DNA from: Tetracladium setigerum
Taxonomy: Eukaryota; Ascomycota; Leotiomycetes; Helotiales
DNA length: 64,000 bases
Assembly (NCBI GenBank): GCA_031472005.1
Contig: PZJY01000010.1
Span: forward strand, 930,001 to 994,000
Direction: 5' to 3'
Part shown: positions 1 to 11,482 of the stretch, piece by piece
Numbering within the stretch: the stretch's first letter is position 1
How the letters are laid out: the number at the start of each line of letters is the position of its first letter
Made by a program: the position numbers and the translations under genes
Notes under the pieces: model-generated
Database searches by the model: none
Told to the model about the DNA's origin: nothing
What the model saw: only the letters and a program-made list of their open reading frames with translations

Positions 1-286
1 GAGACCCCCCTTCACCCATTTCATAATACCTAATTCTACAAGACCATCTTCTTCGTGTCGCCTTTCCTCCCTCCCCCTTCGACTCCTCCTCCTCCTCCCC
101 CTCCTCTTCAACCCCCAATTCCTCTTGGAAGAGGCTCATTCTTCCTCCCCGCCGACCGACGATACAACAGCGGCAATATCAATTGCTTGGCTGTGTTGAG
201 AAAGGAAACCGATAAGCAAGAGAAGAGAGAGAGAGCTTCTGGAACATTGCGCAACACCACATATCAAGTTTCCGGCATTTGGAGTC

Positions 287-2124
287 ATGGCGGCAGTTCA
301 GAATGCCAGCTTTGCGTCGCCTCTGGCAGATGCAAAGTTTGCGCAGCTTGGAGGAAATTCGCATGTTGAGGGTCTACTTCTGAAGCTGTCAGGTCTTTCG
401 GGATGGACCCTCGCAATCACTCTGTTTGCAATGGTAGTGGCCTATGATCAAAGTAAGGATTCACAGACTCGACTCCGACTCAATTTACTGACGAATGAAC
501 AGTTAGTTACATCATACAGAAAGGCTCCATTGAAGGTCCAATGTTCAAAGTACCATTTATGGGCCCCTTTTTAGAGTCAATGAATCCCAAGTTTGAGGAA
601 TACATGGGAAAATGGGCCAGCGGACCTTTGAGCTGTGTATCCGTCTTCCACAAGTATGTTCTACTTCCTCATAATATTCACGTGCGAGAGCCAAAGGACT
701 AACATCTTGCTACCTCCAGATTCGTCGTCATTGCTTCCACCCGAGATATGGCTAGAAAGGTTTTCAATTCGCCTGGCTTTGTTAAACCTTGTGTCGTCGA
801 TGTTGCGCACAAACTCCTGGGAGCCGATAACTGGGTCTTCTTGGATGGAAAGGCACACGTTGACTTCCGAAAGGGTCTCAATGGCCTCTTCACTCGCAAG
901 GCCCTCGACATCTATCTACCAGGCCAGGAGCAGGTATATGTTGATTACTTTGCCCGCTTCCTAAAAGTGACAGAGGATGCCGGTGGCAAGCCTGTCCCTT
1001 TCATGGCTGAGCTCCGAGAACTCATGTGTGCCGTCTCTTGCAGAACCTTTGTTGGACACTACATCTCCGATGAGGCCATCAAGAACATCGCGAACGACTA
1101 TTACTTGATTACCGCAGCTCTCGAATTGGTCAACTTCCCAATCATCATTCCTTTCACCAACACTTGGTACGGAAAGAAGGCAGCCGACATGGTTTTGGTC
1201 GAATTCTCCAAATGCGCAGCCAAGAGCAGAGCCCGAATGGAAGCTGGAGGCGACGTCACCTGTATTATGGACGGATGGGTCCTCTCGCAAGTTGAGTCGG
1301 CCAGATACCGCAAGCGCCAAGAGGAAGGTCTTTCGATGGAAGGAATTGATAAGCCTTCCCCATTCCTCCGTGACTTCACCGACTACGAAATTGCGCAAAC
1401 CGTTTTCACCTTCTTGTTCGCATCCCAAGACGCCACAAGCAGTGCAGCGACTTGGCTATTCCAGACTATGGCTCAACGACCAGATGTTCTTGACAAGGTC
1501 CGCGCCGAAAACTTGTTGGTCCGAAAGGGCGACCGATCCGCACACTTGACTATGGATACCATGGATGAGATGCCATACACTCTTGCAGTCGTGAAGGAGT
1601 TGTTGAGATACCGCCCTCCAGTCCTCATGGTTCCATACCTTGCCAAGAAACCATTCCCAATCACCGATACCTACACTGTGCCAAAGGGTAAGTTATTGTT
1701 CTAAAACCTTTCGCTGTTGTCCAAGCTTACAAAAATTAGGTGCTATGATCATTCCAACCGTTTACCCAGCGCTGCGCGACCCAGAAATTTACACCAACCC
1801 TGACTTGTTCGATCCTGATCGATACTTTTCTGGCGATGCTGAAGAGAAGGGAGCAAAGAACTTCTTGGTCTTTGGAACCGGCCCTCATTATTGCCTGGGA
1901 CAAATCTATGCTGTTCGTAATTTAGCACTCATGATCGGAATGGCCTCGATGTCTCTCGACTGGGTTCACCACCCAACACCACTTTCCGAAGAAATCAAAG
2001 TTTTCGCTACAATCTTCCCCAAGGTAAGTCGATCTCACTGGAATCTTCTGAATTACCACTAACGAAAACACAGGATGATTGTCCATTGACATTTTCCAAG
2101 CGCCCAGAGAGTGCCAATCAATAA
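287..2124 (+). CDS. ERG5: Sterol C-22 desaturase, cytochrome P450 CYP61 family
   Basis: The product introduces the C-22 double bond late in ergosterol synthesis, at the ER membrane, using haem and a P450 reductase. Five exons fit: 287-452, 503-653, 720-1687, 1740-2023 and 2074-2124. They give about 539 residues, normal for the family. A hydrophobic anchor lies near residues 40-55. The I-helix reads FASQDATSS, the K-helix ExxR is ELLRYRP, and the haem loop is FGTGPHYCLGQ with the Cys ligand. The N-terminal stretch with FLESMNPKFEEY and WASGPLSCVSVFHK is typical of ERG5 rather than CYP51. The ATG at 287 is the first that reads into this N-terminus. No frame break was seen. The 286 bases upstream contain a CT-rich tract at about 60-120. 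Confidence 0.95.
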
Positions 2125-5100
2125 ACGTGTCTTTTTTTCTGCGCTGCTTCATTGCGATAGAACGAATTCTGCACATGTGTTAGCCTGGTTCAGACGTCAA
2201 ATAGAGAGCAGACTTAGTTTTTTTTCGATTCTTTTGAGTTGCATAAAAATAGGGAGGGGCAAACGGCGTTTATGAGAGATGACCTAAACCCCCCATTTCA
2301 CCCCGCAGAGTGGGCAGAAAAGGGGTTCTAATATTAATAATTACACCAAATGAAACGGCCTTGTGCCATGTCCTGAAGCCATGTCCTGAAGCCATGTTCT
2401 ACAACCCTCTTCCAAAGTGTGATTATTGAGTTGGATGGTGGCAAAAGGTTGTTGCTGCGGCCCGTATCAAAACTTTTTTTGGGCTCTTCGCAACCACAAA
2501 GCCAAGATATTCGCGCTTAGGTATATCTTCACCGAAGAAGGCTCTGCGCGATGTCCTGCAATGGTCTCCTACTTCAGTTCAAAAGTATGATTTATTAACT
2601 CGTGGCAAAAAACATTGCTGCGGTTCGTTATAAACTTCAATCAACGAGATCAAGAAATTCGCAGTGAGGTTGAGAGGAAGGCTTTGTCTCTTGGCGTCTT
2701 GGCGGGCAGTGTGCCAGGAAGTCAGTATGTCATCGAGTGAGGCTGAGAGAGCAAGAGAGAGAGAGAGAGGCTTGGTATGTTGGAGAATGATTCTGACATT
2801 CATTTCTACACTTATGAATGAAAAGAAATCTGACCTTGCCTGACGTTATACTCGCTCTCGCGTCATGCTTGTGATACTCGCTTCTCGCTGACTGCCCTGA
2901 AGGCACCCAATTAAGATTCGAGGTAACACACCTACCTCTCTACTGGAACTTTTTATTCGTCCAGCAGTGGTTTCTTTTGTATCTATTTCTCATTCGCTCT
3001 GTATCATTTTTCTTCACGTACAGAAAAAATGCATGCATCTATCCCTGCCCGTCAACAAAACACATGATAGGTATTCATATTCCGAATACGCCAAGCTGAG
3101 TCACATACCGTACGCAGGCTCGAGGTAAGGGGGTAGGCATCCAAGCCCCCCCGCAAACGATGCAAGGGCTAAATAACAAAAGAAACAAGCTCAATAATAC
3201 AGGGGGAAGGAGGCAGGTTTATGATCAACAAACGGCAATGGATGAATAATGAATGAACTCCTTTTTACTCCGAAGCGAGATCCGATCCACCACTCCGCAT
3301 ACTCCCCATTCCCTTGAATTCGCAACACCGACTCCGAATTCCGCTGTGAAAATGAGTACCTGATAGAAGGCCAAGGCCAGCTTTTATTATTTCTAAGCAA
3401 AATACCTTTCGATCTTTCGTAAGCAAAGCAAATAGGAGATTAGATCCGTACTCTAAGTGTACGCCGTACTGTACTGTAGGGGCATACATACAGTACCGTA
3501 CCCACGTATTTCATGACGAAGCTTTTTTTTCCCCTCCCAAACGAATTGCTTATTTTTTGGGGGGTTGATCAAATTGGAGCCAGACCCAATTACCTTAAGT
3601 AAGCAGGAACGACATTTAGTGTATTATTACAGTAGTGCTGTTGTGCTGGATAGATGTTTCGGTGACTCTTCCCCGTGGTTTATTTGTCGGGTCAATAATT
3701 AATCCTAGTCAGCCCATAACAATAAACCCGGCTGGACTGGACCGAACAATCTATTGCTATGATTCTGTAAGTGTCCGATTGTTGACATTAACATTCTAAG
3801 TATCATACCAGATCAGTTGATTGATGCATCGAATAGTGCTTTAGTCAGAAACGAGCGCAAAGAATAATGTGCTCACTACTCAATAAAAAAGGGGAAAATG
3901 AGAACCTCATTGTCCTCGATCAAAACTCATTTCCCCAATCCGGGGTGGTTTTTTTTTTCCACTGTATTTTCACTGCTGTATGTATGTATGAGCCATCCAT
4001 CTATCCCCATCCCAATCCCCAACCTACTATTCCCAAATCCGACGCCGGCGTCGGCAAGCAACCGAAGAACTCCATGCATCATCCATCCCCCATTCAAAAA
4101 TAATTCGAGTCATCCGGCCCCGGCGTGATTATTTTATCCATTCCTGGAGTATGCTTACTTGATCAACATCAACGCTCTCCCCTTATTTGACGTCTATACC
4201 CAAAGGAGTGGATTGGGTGTTTCGATTGTTTTTTGTGACTTCTTATTTCCGCGGATTGTTGAACTTTCTCCAATAATCGGTTTAACATGCCGTGAGTCTT
4301 ACAGTAGTAGTAGTATGTATGGGTTGTAGGAATAAATGCAGTTTGGGATGTAGCAATCATGGATGTGATGGATAGAGAATATGATAATGATGTGAGAGCG
4401 GAGTTGAAACGTTTGGGTGTGGCTTAGAACAACAGTTCGTTGGCGGGCCTTGTGACAAGCCTTACGGTGAGTGTATCTGGTCTATGTGACATCGGGGATA
4501 TGTGTGGGGTCGTCTGGTCTTGTCTTGCTCACAATTCATTAGTATTCCTGGGTCGGTCTAGGTCTTGGTACGGTTGTGAGTCTTGGAACGGCATTCTTGA
4601 AGCGAGGAAAGAGTCTTCGTAATACGGTATTGACTTTTAGCTGAGCTAAGGCTAAGGATATGCGACAGCGGGGCTGGTGACGAACAAAGCAAAATGCAGG
4701 CGACATGCAGAAAGGGCGTGGACAAGTTGGGATAGCTTGCTAGCTTGGCTTGGCTTGGTTTCCATTGCGCCTTAGTCTTGGGGGTCTTGGGAACGGACTC
4801 AACGGAGAGGGAAATCAGGTATGACTGTGAAAAATGGCTTGCTGGGATTAACATCATTGCTGGAGACGTATGTGTGTGTGTGGGTGCGTGTACTCGGTAT
4901 TATCATTGCTGTGTTGGTGGGTATGGAGCTTTTGGGAGGGATGGAAGTATGTATATATATGTGCCTGAGTTCCCGTTTATGAGGCTTTCTTTTTTGATAT
5001 CACACACACACACAATATAAACAAGACAAGACACTTGCCTACTTCGCTTAAATCAACTATACTCGCATTCATCAAGCTTCACATACTGAACTTGTATGTC

Positions 5101-5266
5101 CCTCTCTTTCTCTCCTTCCTTCTCGCTCCTCCTCAAATTTATTCTAACCTGAATCCTCTCTAGCAATCAATCAATCAATCAATCCATCCTCACTCACCAC
5201 TATCAATCACCTTCCCAATCTCCTTCCAATTTCCCCCACCAAACCACCAACACCACCTCAGTCAAC
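2125..5266. other. Gene-poor stretch downstream of ERG5
   Basis: No reading frame here looks like a real protein. The stretch holds T-rich and CA/TG-rich tracts (around 4868-4885 and 5002-5015) and a TACTGTAC-type palindromic cluster near 3465-3500. A CT-rich leader with a CAAT repeat lies just before the next gene. Confidence 0.6.
5163..5184. repeat. CAAT tetranucleotide microsatellite
   Basis: About five consecutive CAAT units sit in the pyrimidine-rich leader about 85 bases before the start codon of the small gene at 5267. Confidence 0.8.
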
Positions 5267-5589
5267 ATGAGCTCCCACGCATCCAACAACACCTCCTCAA
5301 ACACCAAGATGGCAGACGACAACGCCTCCATGCTCAGCACATCCACCTACGCATCCACCATCTCGCTCCTCAAGCAAAAGCTCCCTCATAAGTCGCAGAA
5401 GGATTCATCCAAGAAGCCTTCGGATACCCTGAAGGCCGAGAAGAAGTCCAAGAGGCAGCCACTTCCTAAGGATACTATGACTCGTGAGTTTTTACCTCGA
5501 TCGATGATTGATTAGCATAGAACTGACTTGCGATATTAGCCATGCAACGAACTGCCGAGTCGTATATGCTCTACTCGATAACTCGATAG
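5267..5589 (+). CDS. Small basic Ser/Lys-rich protein, function unknown
   Basis: Two exons, 5267-5483 and 5540-5589, joined at a GTGAGT...TTAG intron, give an 88-residue protein. The N-terminal half is rich in Ser, Thr and Asn. The middle is Lys-rich (KLPHKSQKDSSKKPSD and KAEKKSKRQ). The C-terminus reads MTPMQRTAESYMLYSITR. Because the C-terminal end becomes ordered-looking only after splicing, the intron is probably real. I have a weak memory of similar short proteins with a TPMQR-type tail in other Pezizomycotina but cannot assign a role. It has a long pyrimidine-rich leader with its own candidate introns, as in highly transcribed fungal genes. It converges on ASK1, 389 bases away. Confidence 0.65.
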
Positions 5590-5978
5590 GATATGATACT
5601 TGGGGGATGATGTGTTCTTCTATACCACTGTTGGATCTTCGGCGTTTGGGTTGATTTTGGTTTCCCTTTTCTAGTTCTGCGTCCCAATGGAGGACTTGGC
5701 GATGTTTGGGATATCATTGTAGCGTTTTTGTATGCGAAGAGAGATAGAAGGGGTTTTCATTGTTGTTCTCTAGGATATACGTAATTTCTTTCCGGTTGTT
5801 CCATGATCCATACATACAAAAAGCATAGTCCTATTTTTCAGAAGCTATCATCCAATAACTCATTTTTGGTTCCAATCATGCTCGGACTGTCGTCAAGAGT
5901 GTCGTCGAAGCCGGCTCCGGCTGTTGTTAACAAGTCTTCGACTATTCTTTTGCTTGCTTCTCGTGCTACCAATGCCAG
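5590..5978. other. Convergent 3' region between the small gene and ASK1
   Basis: This interval holds the 3' ends of two convergent genes. No coding signal is recognised. Confidence 0.5.
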
Positions 5979-7220
5979 TCAATACAATGTTATGGGACTT
6001 GCAGGGATGAAATCAACGAGCCTACCAGGAGTTTGCAGAAGTCTGGACTGCGGCAGGTTGAATTGAATAGTCTTGGGAGGACTCATTCCCATCTCTCTAT
6101 AAACCCCTTCTGCATCTTCATCACTATCACTTTCCCAACTAATCTCATCCTTCTTCGCCACAACAGGTTTACTGGGAAAGGGCGCCTTGCCCTTCTCTTT
6201 CGCTGGAGTCTGAACACTAATTCCTGGAGTTCGCGGTGCATTTGGTCTATTATATTGCTGACGAATAGGCGAACCAAAGAATTCCGAACGAAGTTGTGGA
6301 GCTGCCACTGGCGGTGAAGACATTGGGGAGTCCGAATCACGCCATGAAGGCTTGTTCGCTGGTGTTGTCGCCTTGGTTGACTTTTGCGCCGTGTGCGGTG
6401 TTGCATGAATACGGTAGTTTTTATCAAGGATTCGATGAAGAAGTGGATCGGCGTCTGGCTTGCGAATCGATTGCATGTACATGGTTGGATCAAATGGTGA
6501 TGATCCTGGAGTCATTGTCATAGCTGGAAGTCGGGATCGAGCACCTGGGGTTGTAGGTAGTTCTTGCGTGCGGTCTTCTTCTCTCGAAGTTCCTTTGAGA
6601 TCTGACTTTAATGCTTCGTAAGGCGATGAGTATTCGGCGAATTGGGATTTATCATCCATTACACTCCTTGGTCGAGGTGCTCGTGGAGTACTGCCACTGA
6701 TATCTGCACTGTCCAACAGAGAATCGTCTGTTTGATTGTAAGAATCTTGGTCGAGCCCATCTTGTTGTAAAGTGTTATCCCCTTGAGATACAGAACCACC
6801 GTATGTGCTCGTATTATCGTGAGTTTGAGCATAAGATTGCTCCTCGTCTTCCTCATCGCGTTCCTCTACACCCGAGAGCGAAACGTTGGCGCTTGCCTCG
6901 AAGAATTGTTTCCAGAACTACAATCCTATCAGCTCATTTTCCTCAATGAAGATAAGATTACACACTTTTGATCCTTCCCAAACAGCCTGAGAATGATCGG
7001 CATATTGCTCAACAATTGGTAAAATGCTTGAAGTCACAATACGATGGGCGCGACTGAAGTTGGAATCGATTTCTGGAATGGGGGGTTAATAATTTCAGTG
7101 AAATAGAGATGGGGAGGAGAACATGCCTTGGAGAGTGAGAGTAATAGATTGTTCCAACTTTTCAAGCTCTTCCGTCAAAGACAATTGCCTCCCCGCAGAG
7201 GTCGTACTTGAACGAGACAT
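5979..7220 (-). CDS. ASK1: DASH/DAM1 complex subunit Ask1
   Basis: Ask1 is part of the ring-forming DASH complex that couples kinetochores to spindle microtubules. Three exons fit: 7220-7127, 7072-6966 and 6917-5979, about 379 residues. The conserved N-terminal helical domain is clear: LSLTEELEKLEQSITLTLQ, then EIDSNFSRAHRIV, then WEGSKFWKQFFEASANVSL. The rest is a long acidic and Ser/Pro-rich tail with several TP/SP sites (TPGARS, APRTPG, LQTPGR) that could be CDK or Dam1-type phosphosites. The first intron only keeps the frame if its donor is GC (CAAG followed by GCATGT); no GT donor nearby works. It is divergent from the rhodanese gene, with 204 bases between start codons. Confidence 0.9.
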
Positions 7221-7424
7221 TGCAAAGTTTTGAAGCGAATGTGTGTGTGTTGTTTACTTGGTTGTCGCGTTCGTTTGCGCGTAGAAATCCCCTCGATTGA
7301 GCGGTGAGTTGGGCAGAATCATCCGCCCCACAGTTTCCGGAGCTCGATGATGCGACAAAGTCACTGAAGCTCGGGATATGAGAAGCTTCAAACAAAATCA
7401 ACATAACATAACATCAAAACCACA
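7221..7424. promoter_or_regulatory. Shared divergent promoter of ASK1 and the rhodanese gene
   Basis: Only 204 bases separate the two start codons, so this segment must hold both promoters. A TG repeat lies near 7240-7252. No defined factor site was assigned. Confidence 0.6.
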
Positions 7425-8033
7425 ATGCAAGGACTACGCCTAAGAAATGCCGCCGTGAAGGCTTTACGATCCTCATCAACAAACCGTATGCCAGCTACAG
7501 TCCGGCAATGGAATTCTCTCACTCTCGCAAGACCAAATTTACAGAAATCCTCCCCACGTTTTCCAATCACTTCCTCGCAATTCCGGACATACTCACAACA
7601 ACCTCCTCCCCGAAAAATATACACATTTCAAGATGTAACGTCTCCCCTCTCCCCTCCTTTCCCAATCATCCATAAATGCACCTCACTAAACCCCCTAAAG
7701 ATCCAAGCCCATCTCAAAGCCCCCACCGCAAACCGTATCCTAATTGACACTCGCGAACCCCACGAGCTCCAAACAACGGGCACAATCCCGGGATCAATCA
7801 ACATCCCCATCTCCTCCAAGCCAGACTCTTTCCATATTAGCGAAGAGGAGTTTGAGGATCGATTTGGTTTTGAGAGGCCGAGCAAGGAGACGGAGATCGT
7901 GGTTTATTGCAAGGCAGGGGTCAGGAGTAGAGCGGCGGCGGAGTTGGCGAGACAGCAGGGTTGGGTGAGTGTTGGGGAATATGAGGGGAGTTGGTTGGAT
8001 TGGGAGAAGAATGGAGGGGAGACGGAGGGGTGA
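7425..8033 (+). CDS. Single-domain rhodanese (thiosulfate sulfurtransferase-like), probably mitochondrial
   Basis: The domain runs from KIYTFQD through RILIDTREPHEL and IPGSINIPI to the active-site loop CKAGVRSR with the sulfur-accepting Cys, ending in GSWLDWEKNGG. It resembles the small yeast Rdl1/Rdl2 proteins. The N-terminal 60 residues are Arg/Ser-rich, have few acidic residues and look like a mitochondrial presequence. The frame is open from 7425 to 8033 (202 codons), but 7635-7700 (66 nt) has a GTAACG donor, an ACTAAAC branch site and a TAAAG acceptor. Removing it joins YTFQD to IQAHL, which fits the domain better, so the mature protein is probably 180 residues. Confidence 0.88.
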   Translation: MQGLRLRNAAVKALRSSSTNRMPATVRQWNSLTLARPNLQKSSPRFPITSSQFRTYSQQPPPRKIYTFQDVTSPLSPPFPIIHKCTSLNPLKIQAHLKAPTANRILIDTREPHELQTTGTIPGSINIPISSKPDSFHISEEEFEDRFGFERPSKETEIVVYCKAGVRSRAAAELARQQGWVSVGEYEGSWLDWEKNGGETEG

Positions 8034-8359
8034 GGTGAGGTGAAGGGTTTGTGTAGAATTGAGAATTATTTTGCAGTATTTGTATGGAAGTTTGGAAAAA
8101 AAAGGCTTTAATTTTATGCTTCAAGCTTAAGATTGACAAGATCTTGTCAATGGGAGCTTACAAGTTTGACTAAGAGCCAACAGGGCCAAGAATTTGCATT
8201 TTTGCTTCCTCGGCGGAATACACCTGCTAGAGCAAGCAGTTATCACGAAGAATTTGGGTATAACATATTTGTATTTCGTAATAGTACATCGGAATTCACC
8301 ATAGAATCATGCCTTTCAAATCTAATAGTAAATCATTCACCTAACTCCAGACCAAACCC
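8034..8359. other. Convergent 3' region between the rhodanese and Yip1-family genes
   Basis: Short AT-rich interval with the 3' ends of two convergent genes. No coding signal was seen. Confidence 0.5.
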
Positions 8360-9339
8360 TTAAGTAGTGGTACCCTCCGGCTTTGTATCCGGCTTCGCCG
8401 CCGGGCTACCATGTGCAAAGAAAAGCACCTTGATAGCAATCGACAACCCAGCGTGCAAACAAACCACCAAGATCAACAAGGCCTTGCTGGTCTTCTTATC
8501 CGTCGCACTCAAAACCGGATACAAATTCCTCAACAGGAAAGCAACGCTCAGACCGAATCCGATGCCTACAAATATGTAGTTCAGGGCACTGATTCGCGAC
8601 CAAGAGATGAGCGCAACGGGGATCCAGACGAGGTTGGAGTAACCATATAGAGCCCAGCATTCGAGTAGGTTGGCAGATTCGCTGCCGAAGTATTTGAGCG
8701 CCAGGAAGAGCAAGACTGGGATGACGAGGGTGTAGCCGTAGATTAAACCAGCAGCACCTAATACCTTATTAGCCCCCATCTATAACTCCCAACCAATATC
8801 TTGAATTTTAATAACATACCACTCAACAACTCAAAATCATAGACAAACGTTCCCTGACCCTTCTCTCCCAAGTATTTACTGATCGTCCCACCCAAAAAGA
8901 GAATAAAGACCACAGTCGTCGCAATCCAAACCGGGCCGTATAAATCCGGATTCCCCTCCAACACATCCAAGAAATTCGCTCGGGGTAGAGGGCAGCCCAG
9001 CATCTTGCGAGCACGGAGCTGGTATCTACGTCGAAGAATTGAGAGTAGAAGGAGAGGGACCAGAGGAAGCGTTTGGAGGAGCTGTTGCTCGCTGTGGCGG
9101 GCGCTGGGAGGCCCGAGGAGTTGGCGGGGAGTTTGCGCGCATTGGTGGGATCGGTGGAGAAGTTAGAGGAGTGGAATTCGAGATCTTCTTGGAGGTCGGT
9201 GTGTCCTAGATCGCCCTGAGAGGTGGTTAGTTGAGCTCTAGATGGGACGCGTGTGCTGTTCACAGAGCTGGAGATGATCTGTTATTTTACTTACTTCTTC
9301 GTCGACGTCTACTACGACATCATATCCGCCTCCTGACAT
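8360..9339 (-). CDS. Yip1-domain Golgi membrane protein, frame broken once
   Basis: Yip1-family proteins are multi-span Golgi/ER membrane proteins that bind Rab GTPases and help vesicle formation. Exons: 9339-9295, 9215-8820 and 8757-8360. The soluble N-terminus has DVDTSSVLARCW. The membrane part has NPDLYGPVWIATTVVFILFLGG, split by the second intron from IYGYTLVIPVLLF and at least three more hydrophobic spans. The coding frame shifts at the four-base G run 8982-8985 (C on the coding strand). Upstream reads VLARCWAALYP and downstream reads RANFLDVLEGNP in another frame. One extra base there gives a continuous family-like protein. I cannot decide between the Yip4/Yip5 (YIPF1/2) and other subgroups. 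Confidence 0.85.
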
Positions 9340-10256
9340 TGTGAGATTCTATAGTAAGGAGCGTCTGTGTGAACGGGAGAGGCCTGTTACGGTTGGTGGT
9401 GTTGTCCTGTTGAAGTTGTGCTGTTGGAAATGGGTTCAAGGTGTTCACAAGTACGAAGCTCGGGCTGGCCAATGATGGTGCTGCAGAAGTGAGACTTGGC
9501 AGATGACGAGGCTGAAATCCTGCACGATACATCTTTCTTGAATGTTGGGGGACATATTCATTTTCATGTATCTTATTTTATTGATAATACTAGAGTTGAC
9601 ACTTATGTAAAATCAGCAGAGAAATTGCTTTTTCAACTGATATGGCACCTGAAAATTAAAACTTAAGCTGGTTGCACGCTCGAGAAATCGCTGAGGGTCA
9701 TAAGTTGAGCCAGACTGATTATGAAGTACAGTACTGTAACCACAATGGTTGATAATGCGAAAACATAGCAAAATAAAATGAATCTCGCGTGGACACTTTC
9801 ATAGTGGGATTTCTCAATTTATAATCGAGTCAAATCATTCGATCTTGACGTCCCCATTAAACGCCATATTTGGAGGATACAGTGCCGAAAGCTGGGAAGT
9901 CGGATCTTCAGTCCATTAATGTCGTTGGTAACAAATCCAACCTGCTCGTCGTCTTTCGCCTTAGCTTGCCAGCCGCTCCTACATCTTGAGATTGAGAGAT
10001 CCACCCAGCCGATTCATTGAGGTTACCTCTCCATTGCAAGCTGGGACACTTTCCTTCATCATCCATATCACATATTAAAACACATTTTCTTCACATGATC
10101 CGAGATTTGCAGAACTTGTTGGATGCGTCTTGACCATTTCCCATTGCCTGCATGCTCATACTAATGTGACAAATGCAGCGAGCCATGCAAAGAAACCATC
10201 CAGACCAGGACTTCCTCCACTAGACCCAAACCAAACGCCAGAGTAGCGAGAACCTT
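9340..10256. other. Upstream of the Yip1-family gene and downstream of ubiquitin-L40
   Basis: No gene is recognised. One TACTGTAC-type palindrome lies at about 9726-9739. Confidence 0.5.
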
Positions 10257-11009
<753 letters not shown>

Positions 11010-11482
11010 TTTTGCGGTATCTACGTTGTCGTGAAGTTGTCGATAGTGGAGGCGAAGTTCATTTGAAGGTCTCGAAATATCGTATAGGATTTTGTGCGCT
11101 CGGCACTTGCCCAATCAGAGCGCTCCGTCGCAGTAGCCTTAAGATCACGTGCGGCTGCCCCATCTCCAAAATCGAACACTTCTATCTTGCTACAACATAT
11201 CACGTTGAGTAGTTTTTCGGGTGAGATAGTCAAAGCGAACAATTCCAATAGTCAATTTATTTCTGGAGAATCAAGAACATGGGGCTGACTGTGTTTAAAA
11301 TTCACCCCATTCAAGAGAGGGAATTGAACCATACTCTTGGTTTTTGGCTTGGCCTTCCATTAATATTATTATAAGCACATTTTGTACTGTACATATTCCA
11401 AAGAGACGATAAGTCGCTCTCGGGTTCATAAAATTTCGTTCCAGAATTTCATCTGTATAAGATGTTCTCTCATCCAACGCCA
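11010..11482. other. Ubiquitin-L40 5' region and RRN7 3' region
   Basis: Contains the 5' leader and promoter of ubiquitin-L40, with CpG-richer sequence at 11094-11160, and the downstream flank of RRN7. A TACTGTAC palindrome lies near 11384-11393. Confidence 0.5.

Noticed and set aside
8360..9339. Programmed ribosomal frameshifting as the explanation for the Yip1 break
   Set aside because: No slippery heptamer with a downstream structure is evident, and the same one-base pattern occurs in many unrelated genes.
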